DNA of 64,000 bases from Streptomyces sp. NBC_00259 (GCF_036181745.1 NZ_CP108080.1:6451501-6515500), one strand, 5' to 3'. Shown: positions 25,197 through 34,017, counted from the first letter of the stretch. A program made the numbers and translations. Notes: generated by a model not told the origin, from the letters alone.

Positions 25197-26408
25197 ATGG
25201 CCTCGAAGACACCCCCAGTTCTCGGCCCCAGGGCCCTCGGCCGCGCCACCCTGGACCGTCAGCTGCTGCTGCGCCGCGATCCGGAGCACCGGATGACCGC
25301 CGCGGCGGCCGTGGACCACCTCGTGGGGCTCCAGGCGCAGAACGTCAAGCCGCCGTACTACGCCCTCGCGGCCCGTCTGCACGGCTTCCGTCCGCAGGAA
25401 CTCTCCGAGCTGATGGAGTCGAGGGAGGTGGCCCGCCTGGTCACGATGCGTTCCACCATCCACACCCACACGGCGCGCGACTGTCTGACCCTGCGCCCGT
25501 TCGCGCAGGCGGGCGGCCCCGACCGGGAACTGAGGATGTTCCTGAAGCGGCTGGACGGTGTCGACCTCGACCGGCTCACCGCGATCGGCCGGGAACTCGT
25601 CGAGGAGCGCCCCCGGCCGGTCGGGGAGCTCCGCGACGCCCTGCTCGCGCACTGGCCCGACGCCGATCCGCTCGCCCTCACCACCGCCGTGCGCTGTCTG
25701 CTGCCGCTGGTGCAGATCACCCCGCGCGGGCTGTGGGGCCGAAGCGGCCAGGTCACGCTCACCACCGCCGAGCAGTGGTTCGGCCGGCCCGTCGAACCCG
25801 TTCCCCGGCCGGACGCGATCGTACGGCGCTATCTGGCCGCCTTCGGGCCCGCCTCGGTGAAGGACATGCAGGCCTGGTCGGGACTGACCCGGCTGCGGGA
25901 CGCCTTCGAGCGGCTGCGGCCCGAGCTGCTCACGTTCCGGGACGAGAGCGGCACGGAACTGTTCGACCTTCCCGACGCACCCCGTCCCGACCCGGAGACC
26001 CCCGCACCGCCGCGCTTCCTGCCCGAGTTCGACAACCTCCTGCTCTCCCATGCCGACCGCTCCCGTCTCGTCCCGCAGGAGTTCAGGCAGCGGACCTGGA
26101 AGGGCAACCAGGCCCGTTGCGTGTTCCTCGTCGACGGACTGCTCGCCGGCGTGTGGAGGCTGGACGCCTCCGGGACCGCGGCCTCCGGGACCGCGGCCTC
26201 CGGGACCGCGGCCTCCGGGACCAGCGCGCCAGGAACCAGCGCGCCGGGAACCACCGCGCCAGGGACCACCGCGACCCTCACCGTGCAGAGCTTCGGGACG
26301 CTCACGCGGGCACAGCGCACCGCCGTGGCCGAGGAGGGCGAGCGGCTGCTCGCCGCGATGACCTCGGCCACGGCGCGTGAGGTGCGTTTCGCGGAGTTCA
26401 CGGACTGA
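25197..26408 (+). CDS. winged-helix DNA-binding protein, AlkZ-like (HTH_42) DNA glycosylase
   Basis: 403 residues. The HTH_42 (PF06224) family includes AlkZ and YcaQ, glycosylases that unhook DNA interstrand crosslinks. The catalytic motif Q-hydrophobic-Q is present as LQAQN in DHLVGLQAQNVKPPYYALAA; QxQ is the AlkZ-like type, whereas YcaQ has QxD. LVTMRSTIHTHTARD and LPEFDNLLLSHADRSRL are other family landmarks. A 15-bp tandem repeat adds an Ala-Ser-Gly-Thr/Ala-Pro-Gly-Thr linker of about 35 residues near the C-terminus (324-358). The start at 25197 is set by the leaderless promoter. Substrate lesions are an inference from the motif. Confidence 0.8.
   Translation: MASKTPPVLGPRALGRATLDRQLLLRRDPEHRMTAAAAVDHLVGLQAQNVKPPYYALAARLHGFRPQELSELMESREVARLVTMRSTIHTHTARDCLTLRPFAQAGGPDRELRMFLKRLDGVDLDRLTAIGRELVEERPRPVGELRDALLAHWPDADPLALTTAVRCLLPLVQITPRGLWGRSGQVTLTTAEQWFGRPVEPVPRPDAIVRRYLAAFGPASVKDMQAWSGLTRLRDAFERLRPELLTFRDESGTELFDLPDAPRPDPETPAPPRFLPEFDNLLLSHADRSRLVPQEFRQRTWKGNQARCVFLVDGLLAGVWRLDASGTAASGTAASGTAASGTSAPGTSAPGTTAPGTTATLTVQSFGTLTRAQRTAVAEEGERLLAAMTSATAREVRFAEFTD
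26166..26270 (+). repeat. 15-bp in-frame tandem repeat within the AlkZ-like gene
   Basis: Seven contiguous 15-bp units (GCCTCCGGGACCGCG and derivatives) encode ASGTA x3, ASGTS, APGTS, APGTT and APGTT. The first three units are identical. The array lies in a loop between WRLDA and TLTVQSFGTL, so it probably lengthens a flexible linker. Confidence 0.9.
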
Positions 26409-26488
26409 CGCCCGTGCCCGCGGCGGCCCGTGCCCGCGGCGCGGGTGGCACCTTCCGCGGTGGTATGTGCCGGCGGTGGCACGTGCCG

Positions 26489-27973
26489 TCAGAGGCCCAC
26501 GTCCCGCCGCAGCAGATCGTCGATGCTCTCGCGCCGTACCAGCAGCCGTGACCGGCCCACCGCGGCCACGGCCACCACCGGCGGTCTGCCGGTGGTGTTG
26601 TAGCCGGACGCCATCGACACGTGGTACGCCCCCGACACCGGCACCGCCAGCACATCGCCCGGCCGTACGTCCTCGGGCAGTTCCACCGACTCCGCGAGTA
26701 CGTCGCCCGCCTCGCAGTGCCGCCCGACCACCGTCGTCGCGCGCATCGGTCCGGACGGGACGCGGCCGACCATACGGATCGCGTACCGCGCCCCGTACAG
26801 CGCGGGTCGCGGGTTGTCGCTCATGCCGCCGTCCACCGCGACGAAGACCTGGCCGCCCGACCGCTTCACCGACAGCACCCGGTACAGGGCCACACCCGCC
26901 GGTGCCATGATCGAGCGGCCCGGCTCGACCGTGAGCCGCGGCATCGGGAAGTCGAACTCGTCGCAGGCGCGCAGCAGCTCGTCGCTGATACGGCGCCCGA
27001 ACCAGGCGGGCGACGGTGCCGGGTCGTCCGGCAGATACGGCACCGCGAAGCCACCGCCCAGGTCCAGCTCGCGCAGGGTGATCCCGTAGCGGTCGCGGAT
27101 GCGGGTCAGGAACGCGACCAGGCGCCGCACGGCCTGGGCGTACGGCTCGGGCGTGGTGATCTGCGACCCCAGGTGGCAGTGCAGGCCGACCAGTTCGAGG
27201 CTGGGCTGGCCGAGGATCCGCGACACGGCGTCCTCCGCGTCACCTCCGGCGATCGAGAGGCCGAACTTCTGGCCCTCCGCGCCCGTCCGGATCTTCTCGT
27301 GCCCGCCCGCCTCGATCCCGGGCAGCACGCGCACCATCACCTGCTGCGCCCCCGGGCCCTGGACCTGCGCCGCGATACGGGCGATCTCGCAGTCCGAGTC
27401 GATGACGATGCGGCCGACGCCGATCCGCAGCGCGGAACGCAGGTCCTCCGGCGACTTGGCGTTGCCGTGCAGCACGATCCGGTCCGCGGGGAAGCCACGG
27501 GTCGCGGCCAGCTCCAGCTCGCCCGCCGAGCAGACGTCGAGCCCGAGCCCCTCCTCCTCGATCCAGTCGACGACGGCCCGGCACAGGAACGCCTTGCCGG
27601 CGTAGACGATCTCGGCGTCCGGCAGCGCCCGGCGCCAGGCCCGCGCCCTGGCGCGTACCTCGTCCTCGTCGAGGACGTACGTCGGCGTCCCGTACCGCTC
27701 CGCGAGTCCGGCCAGCGAGACTCCGGAGATCGTGATGTCGCCGCCGGGGGCCGGTGCGGCGGACGCGGGCCACACGGACGGCGTCGCGGTCGTCGTCACC
27801 GGCGTACCTGTGTCCGTACCCGAGTCCGTACCTGCGTCCGGAGCCGAGTCCGTACCCGAGTCCGTACCCGAGTCCGGAGCCGAGGCCGGCGTCGCGGCCG
27901 GTGGTGTCGTGGGCGGCGGCAGGGAGACGGGCGCGGCCGGTACGGACACGGCGTGCGTCAACTGGCCGGCCAT
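26489..27973 (-). CDS. lysA: diaminopimelate decarboxylase with low-complexity N-terminal extension
   Basis: 494 residues, a fold-III PLP enzyme. The PLP Lys is K127 in EIVYAGKAF. HCHLGSQIT, ELDLGGGFAVPY and the phosphate-binding EPGRSIMAPAG follow, and the late motif is CEAGDVLAE (normally CESGD). It makes L-lysine from meso-diaminopimelate. The first ~80 residues are unusual: a Pro/Ala/Thr/Ser/Gly/Asp run with SGTD repeats encoded by 12-bp tandem DNA repeats (about 27809-27892). The ATG overlaps the TGA of the SAV_915-like gene (TGATG), so the two are coupled. Streptomyces generally have another lysA near hom-thrC, so this may be a second copy. A LysE exporter gene lies 0.6 kb upstream. Confidence 0.9.
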   Translation of the reverse strand: MAGQLTHAVSVPAAPVSLPPPTTPPAATPASAPDSGTDSGTDSAPDAGTDSGTDTGTPVTTTATPSVWPASAAPAPGGDITISGVSLAGLAERYGTPTYVLDEDEVRARARAWRRALPDAEIVYAGKAFLCRAVVDWIEEEGLGLDVCSAGELELAATRGFPADRIVLHGNAKSPEDLRSALRIGVGRIVIDSDCEIARIAAQVQGPGAQQVMVRVLPGIEAGGHEKIRTGAEGQKFGLSIAGGDAEDAVSRILGQPSLELVGLHCHLGSQITTPEPYAQAVRRLVAFLTRIRDRYGITLRELDLGGGFAVPYLPDDPAPSPAWFGRRISDELLRACDEFDFPMPRLTVEPGRSIMAPAGVALYRVLSVKRSGGQVFVAVDGGMSDNPRPALYGARYAIRMVGRVPSGPMRATTVVGRHCEAGDVLAESVELPEDVRPGDVLAVPVSGAYHVSMASGYNTTGRPPVVAVAAVGRSRLLVRRESIDDLLRRDVGL

Positions 27974-28404
27974 CAGCTGAGAATCCCGTGGATCGCGGCG
28001 ACGGCCGTATACATGGCGGCCGCCGCACCGGTCACCCGGAGCACACCGACGGCCTCCGGGTCCCAGGCCGGGCGGCGCGAGCACGACGGCTCCGCGGGCG
28101 TGGGGCGAGGGGCGGCCGGCGCCGGAGCGGTGAGCTGCGGGTCCACGGTCACCGCGGTCACCCCGAGAGGTTCCGAGAGGGCCCGCAGCGCGGGCTCCGC
28201 GAGCCTGATCCACGTCTGTGTGCTGCCCAGGACGGCGGTCAGACGCCGTTCACTGGTGAAACCGACGGCGGTGCGTACGCCGAGCGGTGTGCGCATGAAG
28301 CGCAGCTGGTGTCCCCCGGCAGAGCCGAGCCGAACTGGTACGAACAGCGGCCCCGCCGGGCGGGGTTCGTCGGGGTCCGCTTCGTCGATGACGAGATTGT
28401 CCAT
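27973..28404 (-). CDS. SAV_915-family protein
   Basis: 143 residues. GPLFVPVRLGSAGGHQLRFM, then RTPLGVRTAVGFTSERRLTA and SEPLGVTAVTVDP, match the Streptomyces SAV_915/SseB-N-like proteins, small soluble proteins of unknown role. The tail (from about 95) is Pro/Ala-rich and ends with a short hydrophobic stretch, GVLRVTGAAAAMYTAVAAIH. Its stop overlaps the lysA start by one base, implying a two-gene operon. The 185 bp between it and the LysE gene contain nothing recognised. Confidence 0.75.
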   Translation of the reverse strand: MDNLVIDEADPDEPRPAGPLFVPVRLGSAGGHQLRFMRTPLGVRTAVGFTSERRLTAVLGSTQTWIRLAEPALRALSEPLGVTAVTVDPQLTAPAPAAPRPTPAEPSCSRRPAWDPEAVGVLRVTGAAAAMYTAVAAIHGILS

Positions 28405-28589
28405 GATGCCCTCCGGGCGAACGGATCAGCTGCCGTACGTGTGTACCGGCACCTGGAAGCGTTGCCCCGGTGTCCCGCCCGGCGAAGTGGGACCGCCGTT
28501 TCATGACGCGGCGCTGATCCGTACGGGCCATCCTTTGACGCGCTCCTGACGGTGACGGCGCCGAATGCCCGCGAGGGGGTGCTGGCGTG

Positions 28590-29255
28590 TCAGTCCGCGC
28601 GGCCGGTGGCCGCGACCGTGACCCCGAGCCCGATCATGGCGAACCCGCCCGCGCCGCCGACCAGTGAGAGCCGCCGCTCCGAGCGGGCGAACCAGTTGCG
28701 CGCCGACGCCGCACCGAGCCCCCACAGGGTGTCCGTGACCAGCCCGATCGAGATCGGGACCAGTCCCAGCAGGAGCATCTGGCCGGTCACATGGCCCAGG
28801 GAGGGGTCCACGAACTGGGGGAGTACGGCGGCGAAGAAGACGATGCCCTTCGGGTTGGTGACCCCGACGACCGCCCCGTCCACGACCGTCCGCAGATCAC
28901 CGCGCCCCGGGCGCGCGGAAACCGTGCCGGCGGGAACGCCGGCCGTGGCGGCCGAGACCCTCAGCTCCTTCCGGTGCCGGAACGCCTGCACACCGAGGTG
29001 GACGAGGTAGGCGGCGCCGGCCAGCTTCACCACGACGAACACGGTCACGGAGCTCTCCACGAGGGAGCCGATACCCAGCGCGACGGCGACGACCAGTACG
29101 TACGAGCCGAAGACGTTGCCGAGCGCCGTCGCCACGGCGGTGCGTCGCCCGTGCGCCAGCGCACGCCCGATCACGAAGAGCACGCTCGGCCCTGGAATCA
29201 CGATCACAAGCAGCGACATCGCCGCGAAGGCGAGCATCCTGTCCGTGGACACCAT
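28590..29255 (-). CDS. LysE/RhtB-family amino-acid exporter
   Basis: 221 residues with six hydrophobic segments. The family signature is IPGPSVLFVIGRALAHGRR near residues 20-38, and GVTNPKGIVFFAAVLPQFVD is the second conserved element (about 125-145). These proteins export basic amino acids, threonine or homoserine lactones; the substrate cannot be fixed. A location just upstream of a lysA copy on the same strand makes lysine a candidate. GAGAGG 8 bases before the ATG at 29255 is the ribosome-binding site; the same GAGGGAGAGGTGCA sequence is duplicated just upstream (29259-29290). Confidence 0.9.
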   Translation of the reverse strand: MVSTDRMLAFAAMSLLVIVIPGPSVLFVIGRALAHGRRTAVATALGNVFGSYVLVVAVALGIGSLVESSVTVFVVVKLAGAAYLVHLGVQAFRHRKELRVSAATAGVPAGTVSARPGRGDLRTVVDGAVVGVTNPKGIVFFAAVLPQFVDPSLGHVTGQMLLLGLVPISIGLVTDTLWGLGAASARNWFARSERRLSLVGGAGGFAMIGLGVTVAATGRAD

Positions 29256-29360
29256 CACGTGCACCTCTCCCTCGACATGCACCTCTCCCTCGCTCCGTCC
29301 TGCGACCGCGGCCCGGCCCGGGCCCGCGCCTGGGGACGCGAGGACGGACACGATGGTCTG

Positions 29361-29390
29361 GCACGGTCGGGCACGGTCGGGCGCGGTCGG
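29361..29390 (+). repeat. three 10-bp tandem repeats (GCACGGTCGG)
   Basis: Two identical units and one with a single change (GCGCGGTCGG) lie in the 233-bp gap between the LysE start and the LuxR stop. No other feature was found in the gap. Confidence 0.8.
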
Positions 29391-29488
29391 TGCCAAGGTC
29401 CACGTCGGCGTCGCAATTGGCCTGCTCCAGTGCGCCGTCCGGTCCCGCACCCGCCCGCCGCACGCACCTCCCCGCCGCGTCCCGGCGC

Positions 29489-30400
29489 TCAGGCCAGCAG
29501 CCCTGCCCGTCTCGCCGCCGCCACCGCCTCCAGGCGTGTGTGGGCGCCCAGTTTGCGCATGGCCGCCCGGAGATAGCTCTTGACCGTCTCCGGGCGCAGG
29601 CCCAGCCGGGAGGCCGCGGCCGCGTTGGTGGAACCCGTCGCCACGCAGGCAAGCACATCCAGCTCGCGCGGCGCCAGGGCGATGCCGGTATCGCGGACAG
29701 CGGCACCGGGCGTGGCCGCGGCGGTGAGCCTGTCGCACATGGACAGCAGGTCGGCGCGGAGCCCGGCGTCCACGATCCGCGAGGCGAGCGCGCGGAGTTC
29801 GGAATGGATCTCGCGGACCTCCGCGCGCACTTCCGCGCGGACTTGTGCGCGCACCTCCTCGTCCGCCCGCGCAGGATGGTCGGGAGCCGGCGCCCGCTCC
29901 GCCGCCACCAGCCGCTCGACCTCGTCCCGTACGACCAGGCTCTGTTCCACGTCGCGCGCGGCCGCCACCGCCGCGTCGAGGGTGCGGTCGCCCAGGGTCA
30001 GCGGCTGCCGCAGCGCCCCGTACAGCACGCCCCGCACCTTCCGGCGTACGACGACGGGCACCGCGAGCACCGAGCGCAGCCCTTCCGCCGCCACCGCCGC
30101 GTCGTACTCGTGGCTGATGTGGCGCGCCGCGCGGTAGTCCGTCACCGCGCACGACCGCGACAGCGCGATCGCCCTGCCGCCGAGACCGTTTCCGGACCGG
30201 ATCGCCAGGCCGCGCAGCGCGCCGGTCGCCGCGCCGTTGAGCTCGGCGATACGCATCCGGCGGGGCTCGCGCAGCAGACCGCCGAAGGCGATCTGCAGGC
30301 CGGTGGCGCGGCGCAGCCGCAGCAGCGCGGCCCGTACCTCCACCGCCTCCACCACCGCTTCCGCCCCCATCCCTGAGGCACCCGAGGTCGCTGAGGTCAT
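29489..30400 (-). CDS. GAF-domain LuxR-family transcriptional regulator
   Basis: 303 residues. A GAF-like sensory domain covers about 20-175 (GLQIAFGGLLREPRRMRIAE through VLAVPVVVRRKVRGVLYGAL), then a charged helical linker (EEVRAQVRAEVRAEVREI), and a C-terminal LuxR/NarL helix-turn-helix (LAPRELDVLACVATGSTNAA through RPETVKSYLRAAMRKLGAHT). It should bind a small aromatic or acyl ligand and control the acyl-CoA synthetase operon that faces it. The ATG at 30400 gives the complete GAF domain; the open frame extends upstream into the operators and is rejected. Confidence 0.88.
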   Translation of the reverse strand: MTSATSGASGMGAEAVVEAVEVRAALLRLRRATGLQIAFGGLLREPRRMRIAELNGAATGALRGLAIRSGNGLGGRAIALSRSCAVTDYRAARHISHEYDAAVAAEGLRSVLAVPVVVRRKVRGVLYGALRQPLTLGDRTLDAAVAAARDVEQSLVVRDEVERLVAAERAPAPDHPARADEEVRAQVRAEVRAEVREIHSELRALASRIVDAGLRADLLSMCDRLTAAATPGAAVRDTGIALAPRELDVLACVATGSTNAAAASRLGLRPETVKSYLRAAMRKLGAHTRLEAVAAARRAGLLA

Positions 30401-30428
30401 CCGATTCGGCCCTCCCCGCAGCACGCCA

Positions 30429-30464
30429 CCCCCGTACGGGGGGCACAGCACCCCCGTACGGGGG
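30429..30464. promoter_or_regulatory. twin 14-bp palindromes in the divergent LuxR/CoA-synthetase region
   Basis: CCCCCGTACGGGGG occurs perfectly at 30429-30442 and again at 30451-30464. The centres are 22 bp apart, about two helical turns, so both face the same side of the DNA. They lie in the 126-bp gap between the GAF-LuxR gene and the first CoA synthetase gene and are the likely binding sites of that regulator. Confidence 0.65.
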
Positions 30465-30526
30465 TAGTGAGACCTGCGTCACCGATTACACGATGTTGAT
30501 GAGCGGTCCCGCAACGAGGAGGACAC

Positions 30527-32332
30527 ATGACGTCAGTCGGCGAGTCGGAAGGGTTCCGCGACGCGGAGAGGTTCCGGGACGCGGAGAGGCGCCGCGACGC
30601 GGAAGGGTTCCGGGACGCGGAAGAGATCCGAGCCGCGGAGGAGTTCGGAGACGCGGAAGGGTTCGGGGCCACGGAGAGGTTCCGGGCCGCCCGGGACTTC
30701 CTGCTGCGGCACCGGGAGGACTACCCGACGGCGTACGAGGGCTTCGCCTGGCCGCGCTTCGACCGGTTCAACTGGGCGCTGGACTGGTTCGACGCGATCG
30801 CCGAGGGCAACGACCGGCCCGCGCTGCACATCGTCGAGGAGGACGGCGACACGACCCTGCTCAGCTTCGCCGAGCTGAGCTCCCGCTCGAACCGTGCCGC
30901 GAACTGGCTCCGGCAGCAGGGCGTCCGCGCCGGCGACCGCATCCTCGTGATGCTCGGCAACCAGGCCGAGTTGTGGGAGACGGCCCTCGCCGCGATGAAG
31001 CTCAGGGCCGTCGTCATCCCCGCGACCCCGCTGCTCGGCCCGCTCGATCTGCGGGACCGCATCGAGCGGGGGCGGGTGCGCCAGGTGATCGTACGGACCG
31101 ACGACACCGCCAAGTTCGACGAGGTGCCGGGCGACTACACCCGGATCGTGGTGGGCGCCGGAGGCGTCACGGGCTGGCTCCCGTACGAGCACGCCTACGC
31201 GGCACCCGAGGCGTTCGAGCCCGACGGCCCGACCCGCGCCGACGACCCCCTGATGCTCTACTTCACCTCCGGCACCACCGCCCGGCCCAAACTCGTCGAG
31301 CACACGCATGTGTCCTATCCGGTCGGCCATCTGGCCACCATGTACTGGATCGGACTGAAGCCGGGCGACGTGCACCTCAACATCTCCTCGCCCGGCTGGG
31401 CCAAGCACGCCTGGTCCAATCTCTTCGCTCCCTGGAACGCCGGGGCGACCGTCTTCATCCACAACTACACGCGCTTCGACGCGGGCCGGCTGATGGCACA
31501 GATGGACCGCGCCGGCGTCACCAGCTTCTGCGCCCCGCCGACCGTGTGGCGGATGCTGATCCAGGCGGACCTGACCCAACTGCGCACACCGCCCCGTGAG
31601 GTCGTCGCCGCCGGTGAGCCGCTCAACCCCGAGGTCATCGAATCCGTGCGGCGCGCCTGGGGCGTGACCATCCGCGACGGATTCGGACAGACCGAGACGG
31701 CCGTCCAGGTCTCCAACAGCCCGGGCCAGCTGCTGAAGGCGGGCTCCATGGGCCGGCCCAGTCCCGGCTTCCGTGTCGAACTCCTCGACCCCGTCAGCGG
31801 AAAGCCGGGCGCCGACGAGGGGGAGATCGCGCTGGATCTCTCGGCCGGCCCGGTGGGGCTGATGACCGGCTACCACGGCGACCCGCAGCGTACGGCCGAG
31901 GCGATGGCCGACGGCTACTACCGCACCGGCGACATCGGCGCGCGCGACGCCGACGGCTACATCACCTACGTCGGCCGCGCCGACGACGTCTTCAAGGCGT
32001 CCGACTACAAGATCTCGCCGTTCGAGCTGGAAAGCGCGCTGCTCGAGCACGACGCGGTCGCCGAGGCAGCGGTCGTCCCCGCACCCGACCCGGTGCGCCT
32101 CGCCGTGCCCAAGGCGTATGTGGTGCTCGCGGACGGCTGGGAGCCGACCGCCGACACCGCGCGGCAGATCTTCGCGCACTCACGGGCCGTCCTCGCGCCG
32201 TACAAGCGCGTGCGCCGACTGGAGTTCGCCGAGCTGCCGAAGACCGTGTCCGGGAAGATCCGCAGGATCGAGCTCCGTGAGCGCACGGCACAGGGCTCCA
32301 CGGCCGAGTACGACGAGGGGGACCTGCGATGA
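30527..32332 (+). CDS. AMP-binding acyl-CoA synthetase (medium-chain/benzoate-CoA ligase-like) with repeat-expanded N-terminus
   Basis: 601 residues of the ANL superfamily: P-loop YFTSGTTARPKLVEHTH, the A5-type motif GFGQTETAVQVSNSPGQ, YRTGDIGARD with the ribose Asp, and a C-terminal PKTVSGKIRR with the adenylation Lys. AAGGPSF-like benzoate-CoA ligase features are not conclusive; the medium-chain (ACSM-type) pattern around SSPGWAKHAWSN is clear. It activates a carboxylic acid to its CoA thioester. Residues 8-55 are eight copies of a six-residue unit (consensus E-x-F-R-D-A), encoded by 18-bp tandem repeats. GAGGAGGACAC precedes the ATG. It is coupled to the next gene by ATGA. Confidence 0.9.
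   Translation: MTSVGESEGFRDAERFRDAERRRDAEGFRDAEEIRAAEEFGDAEGFGATERFRAARDFLLRHREDYPTAYEGFAWPRFDRFNWALDWFDAIAEGNDRPALHIVEEDGDTTLLSFAELSSRSNRAANWLRQQGVRAGDRILVMLGNQAELWETALAAMKLRAVVIPATPLLGPLDLRDRIERGRVRQVIVRTDDTAKFDEVPGDYTRIVVGAGGVTGWLPYEHAYAAPEAFEPDGPTRADDPLMLYFTSGTTARPKLVEHTHVSYPVGHLATMYWIGLKPGDVHLNISSPGWAKHAWSNLFAPWNAGATVFIHNYTRFDAGRLMAQMDRAGVTSFCAPPTVWRMLIQADLTQLRTPPREVVAAGEPLNPEVIESVRRAWGVTIRDGFGQTETAVQVSNSPGQLLKAGSMGRPSPGFRVELLDPVSGKPGADEGEIALDLSAGPVGLMTGYHGDPQRTAEAMADGYYRTGDIGARDADGYITYVGRADDVFKASDYKISPFELESALLEHDAVAEAAVVPAPDPVRLAVPKAYVVLADGWEPTADTARQIFAHSRAVLAPYKRVRRLEFAELPKTVSGKIRRIELRERTAQGSTAEYDEGDLR
30547..30690 (+). repeat. 18-bp in-frame tandem repeat at the start of the CoA synthetase gene
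   Basis: Eight 18-bp units (GGTTCCGGGACGCGGAGA-like) encode EGFRDA, ERFRDA, ERRRDA, EGFRDA, EEIRAA, EEFGDA, EGFGAT and ERFRAA. The earlier units are most alike. The product would be a charged amphipathic helix ahead of the catalytic fold. Confidence 0.88.
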
Positions 32333-34017
32333 CCTCGCCCCTGTCCTACACGCACGGCACGGGAGAGGTCCCGCTGCTCGGCGACACGATCGGTCGCAGT
32401 CTCGACCGCGTGATCGGGGCGTATCCGCAGCGGGAGGCGCTCGTCGACGTCCCGTCCGGGCGCCGCTGGACGTACGCGGAGTTCGGCGCGGACGTCGACC
32501 GGCTGGCCCGGGCGCTGCTCGCGCGCGGTGTCGCCAAGGGCGACCGGGTCGGCATCTGGGCGGTGAACTGCCCGGAGTGGGTGCTCGTGCAGTACGCGAC
32601 GGCACGCATCGGCGCGATCATGGTGAACATCAACCCGGCGTACCGCGCCCACGAGGTGGAGTACGTCCTGAACCAGGCCGGGGTCACGCTGCTCGTCGCC
32701 TCGCGTGCCCACCGGACGAGCGACTACCGGGCGATCGTCGACGAGGTGCGCGGCAACTGCCCCGCGCTGCGGTCGGTGCACTACATCGGCGACGACAGCT
32801 GGGACGAGCTGGTCTCGTCCGCCGAGTCCCCCGCTGAGTCCCCCGCCGGGTCCACGGGCGCGGACGAACCCACCGCCGGCCACACCGTCGACCACATGGC
32901 TGACCTCGCCGCCGAACTCGTCGCCCGTGAGGCGCAGTTGTCGTGCGACGACCCCGTCAACATCCAGTACACCTCCGGCACCACCGGGTTCCCGAAGGGC
33001 GCCACCCTCTCCCACCACAACATCCTCAACAACGGTTACTTCGTGGGGGAGATGATCGGCTACACCGAGCAGGACCGGGTCTGTCTGCCCGTGCCCTTCT
33101 ACCACTGCTTCGGCATGGTCATGGGAAACCTCGGTGCCACCTCGCACGGCGCCTGCATCGTCATCCCGGCTCCGTCCTTCGACCCCGCCGCGACCCTGCG
33201 GGCGGTGCAGCAGGAGCGCTGCACCTCGCTCTACGGCGTGCCGACGATGTTCATCGCCGAGCTGAATCTGCCGGACTTCGCGACGTACGACCTGAGTTCG
33301 CTGCGCACCGGGATCATGGCGGGCTCGCCCTGCCCGGTGGAGGTGATGAAGCGGGTCGTCTCCGAGATGAACATGGCGGAGGTGTCGATCTGTTACGGCA
33401 TGACGGAGACCTCCCCGGTCTCCACCCAGACCCGCCGCGACGACGACCTGGAGCGCCGCACCGGCACCGTCGGCCGGGTCCTGCCGCATGTCGAGGTCAA
33501 GGTCGTCGACCCGGTCAGCGGGGTGACCCTGCCACGCGGCGCATCGGGCGAGCTGTGCACCCGCGGTTACAGCGTGATGCTCGGGTACTGGAACGAGCCG
33601 GAGAAGACCGCCGAGGCGATCGACGCCGGCCGCTGGATGCACACGGGCGACCTCGCCGTCATCCGCGAGGACGGCTACGTCCAGATCGTCGGCCGTATCA
33701 AGGACATGATCATCCGAGGCGGGGAGAACGTGTATCCGCGTGAGATCGAGGAGTTCCTGTACGGCCATCCCAAGGTCGCCGACGTCCAGGTCGTCGGCGT
33801 CCCCGACGAGAGGTACGGCGAGGAGATCCTGGCCTGTGTCATCGCGCGCGATCCCGCCGACCCGCCGACGCTGGGGGAACTCACCGCTTTCTGCCGCGAA
33901 CAGCTCGCGCACTACAAGATCCCCAGGCGGCTGGAGATCCTGGACGCCTACCCGATGACGGTGAGCGGCAAGGTGCGGAAGGTGGAACTCAGGCGACGAT
34001 TCGGGGGCGCCGGATAA
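32329..34017 (+). CDS. fatty acyl-CoA synthetase (FadD-like AMP-binding protein)
   Basis: 562 residues, ANL superfamily: P-loop IQYTSGTTGFPKGATLSHHN, YGMTETSPVSTQTRRDDD, MHTGDLAVIREDGYVQIVGR, KDMIIRGGENVYPREIEEFL, and the terminal Lys in MTVSGKVRK. The pattern matches the broad fatty-acid/methylmalonyl-type CoA synthetases that actinomycetes use in fatty acid degradation. The ATG overlaps the previous stop (ATGA), so both synthetases are made from one message under the twin-palindrome promoter. A 28-residue Ser/Ala/Glu/Pro insertion (SSAESPAESPAGSTG) lies before the P-loop. Confidence 0.92.
   Translation: MTSPLSYTHGTGEVPLLGDTIGRSLDRVIGAYPQREALVDVPSGRRWTYAEFGADVDRLARALLARGVAKGDRVGIWAVNCPEWVLVQYATARIGAIMVNINPAYRAHEVEYVLNQAGVTLLVASRAHRTSDYRAIVDEVRGNCPALRSVHYIGDDSWDELVSSAESPAESPAGSTGADEPTAGHTVDHMADLAAELVAREAQLSCDDPVNIQYTSGTTGFPKGATLSHHNILNNGYFVGEMIGYTEQDRVCLPVPFYHCFGMVMGNLGATSHGACIVIPAPSFDPAATLRAVQQERCTSLYGVPTMFIAELNLPDFATYDLSSLRTGIMAGSPCPVEVMKRVVSEMNMAEVSICYGMTETSPVSTQTRRDDDLERRTGTVGRVLPHVEVKVVDPVSGVTLPRGASGELCTRGYSVMLGYWNEPEKTAEAIDAGRWMHTGDLAVIREDGYVQIVGRIKDMIIRGGENVYPREIEEFLYGHPKVADVQVVGVPDERYGEEILACVIARDPADPPTLGELTAFCREQLAHYKIPRRLEILDAYPMTVSGKVRKVELRRRFGGAG

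Noticed and set aside
30429..30464. Terminator hairpins
   Set aside because: CCCCCGTACGGGGG could fold, but the duplicate at 22-bp spacing within a divergent promoter region without T tracts fits operators better.
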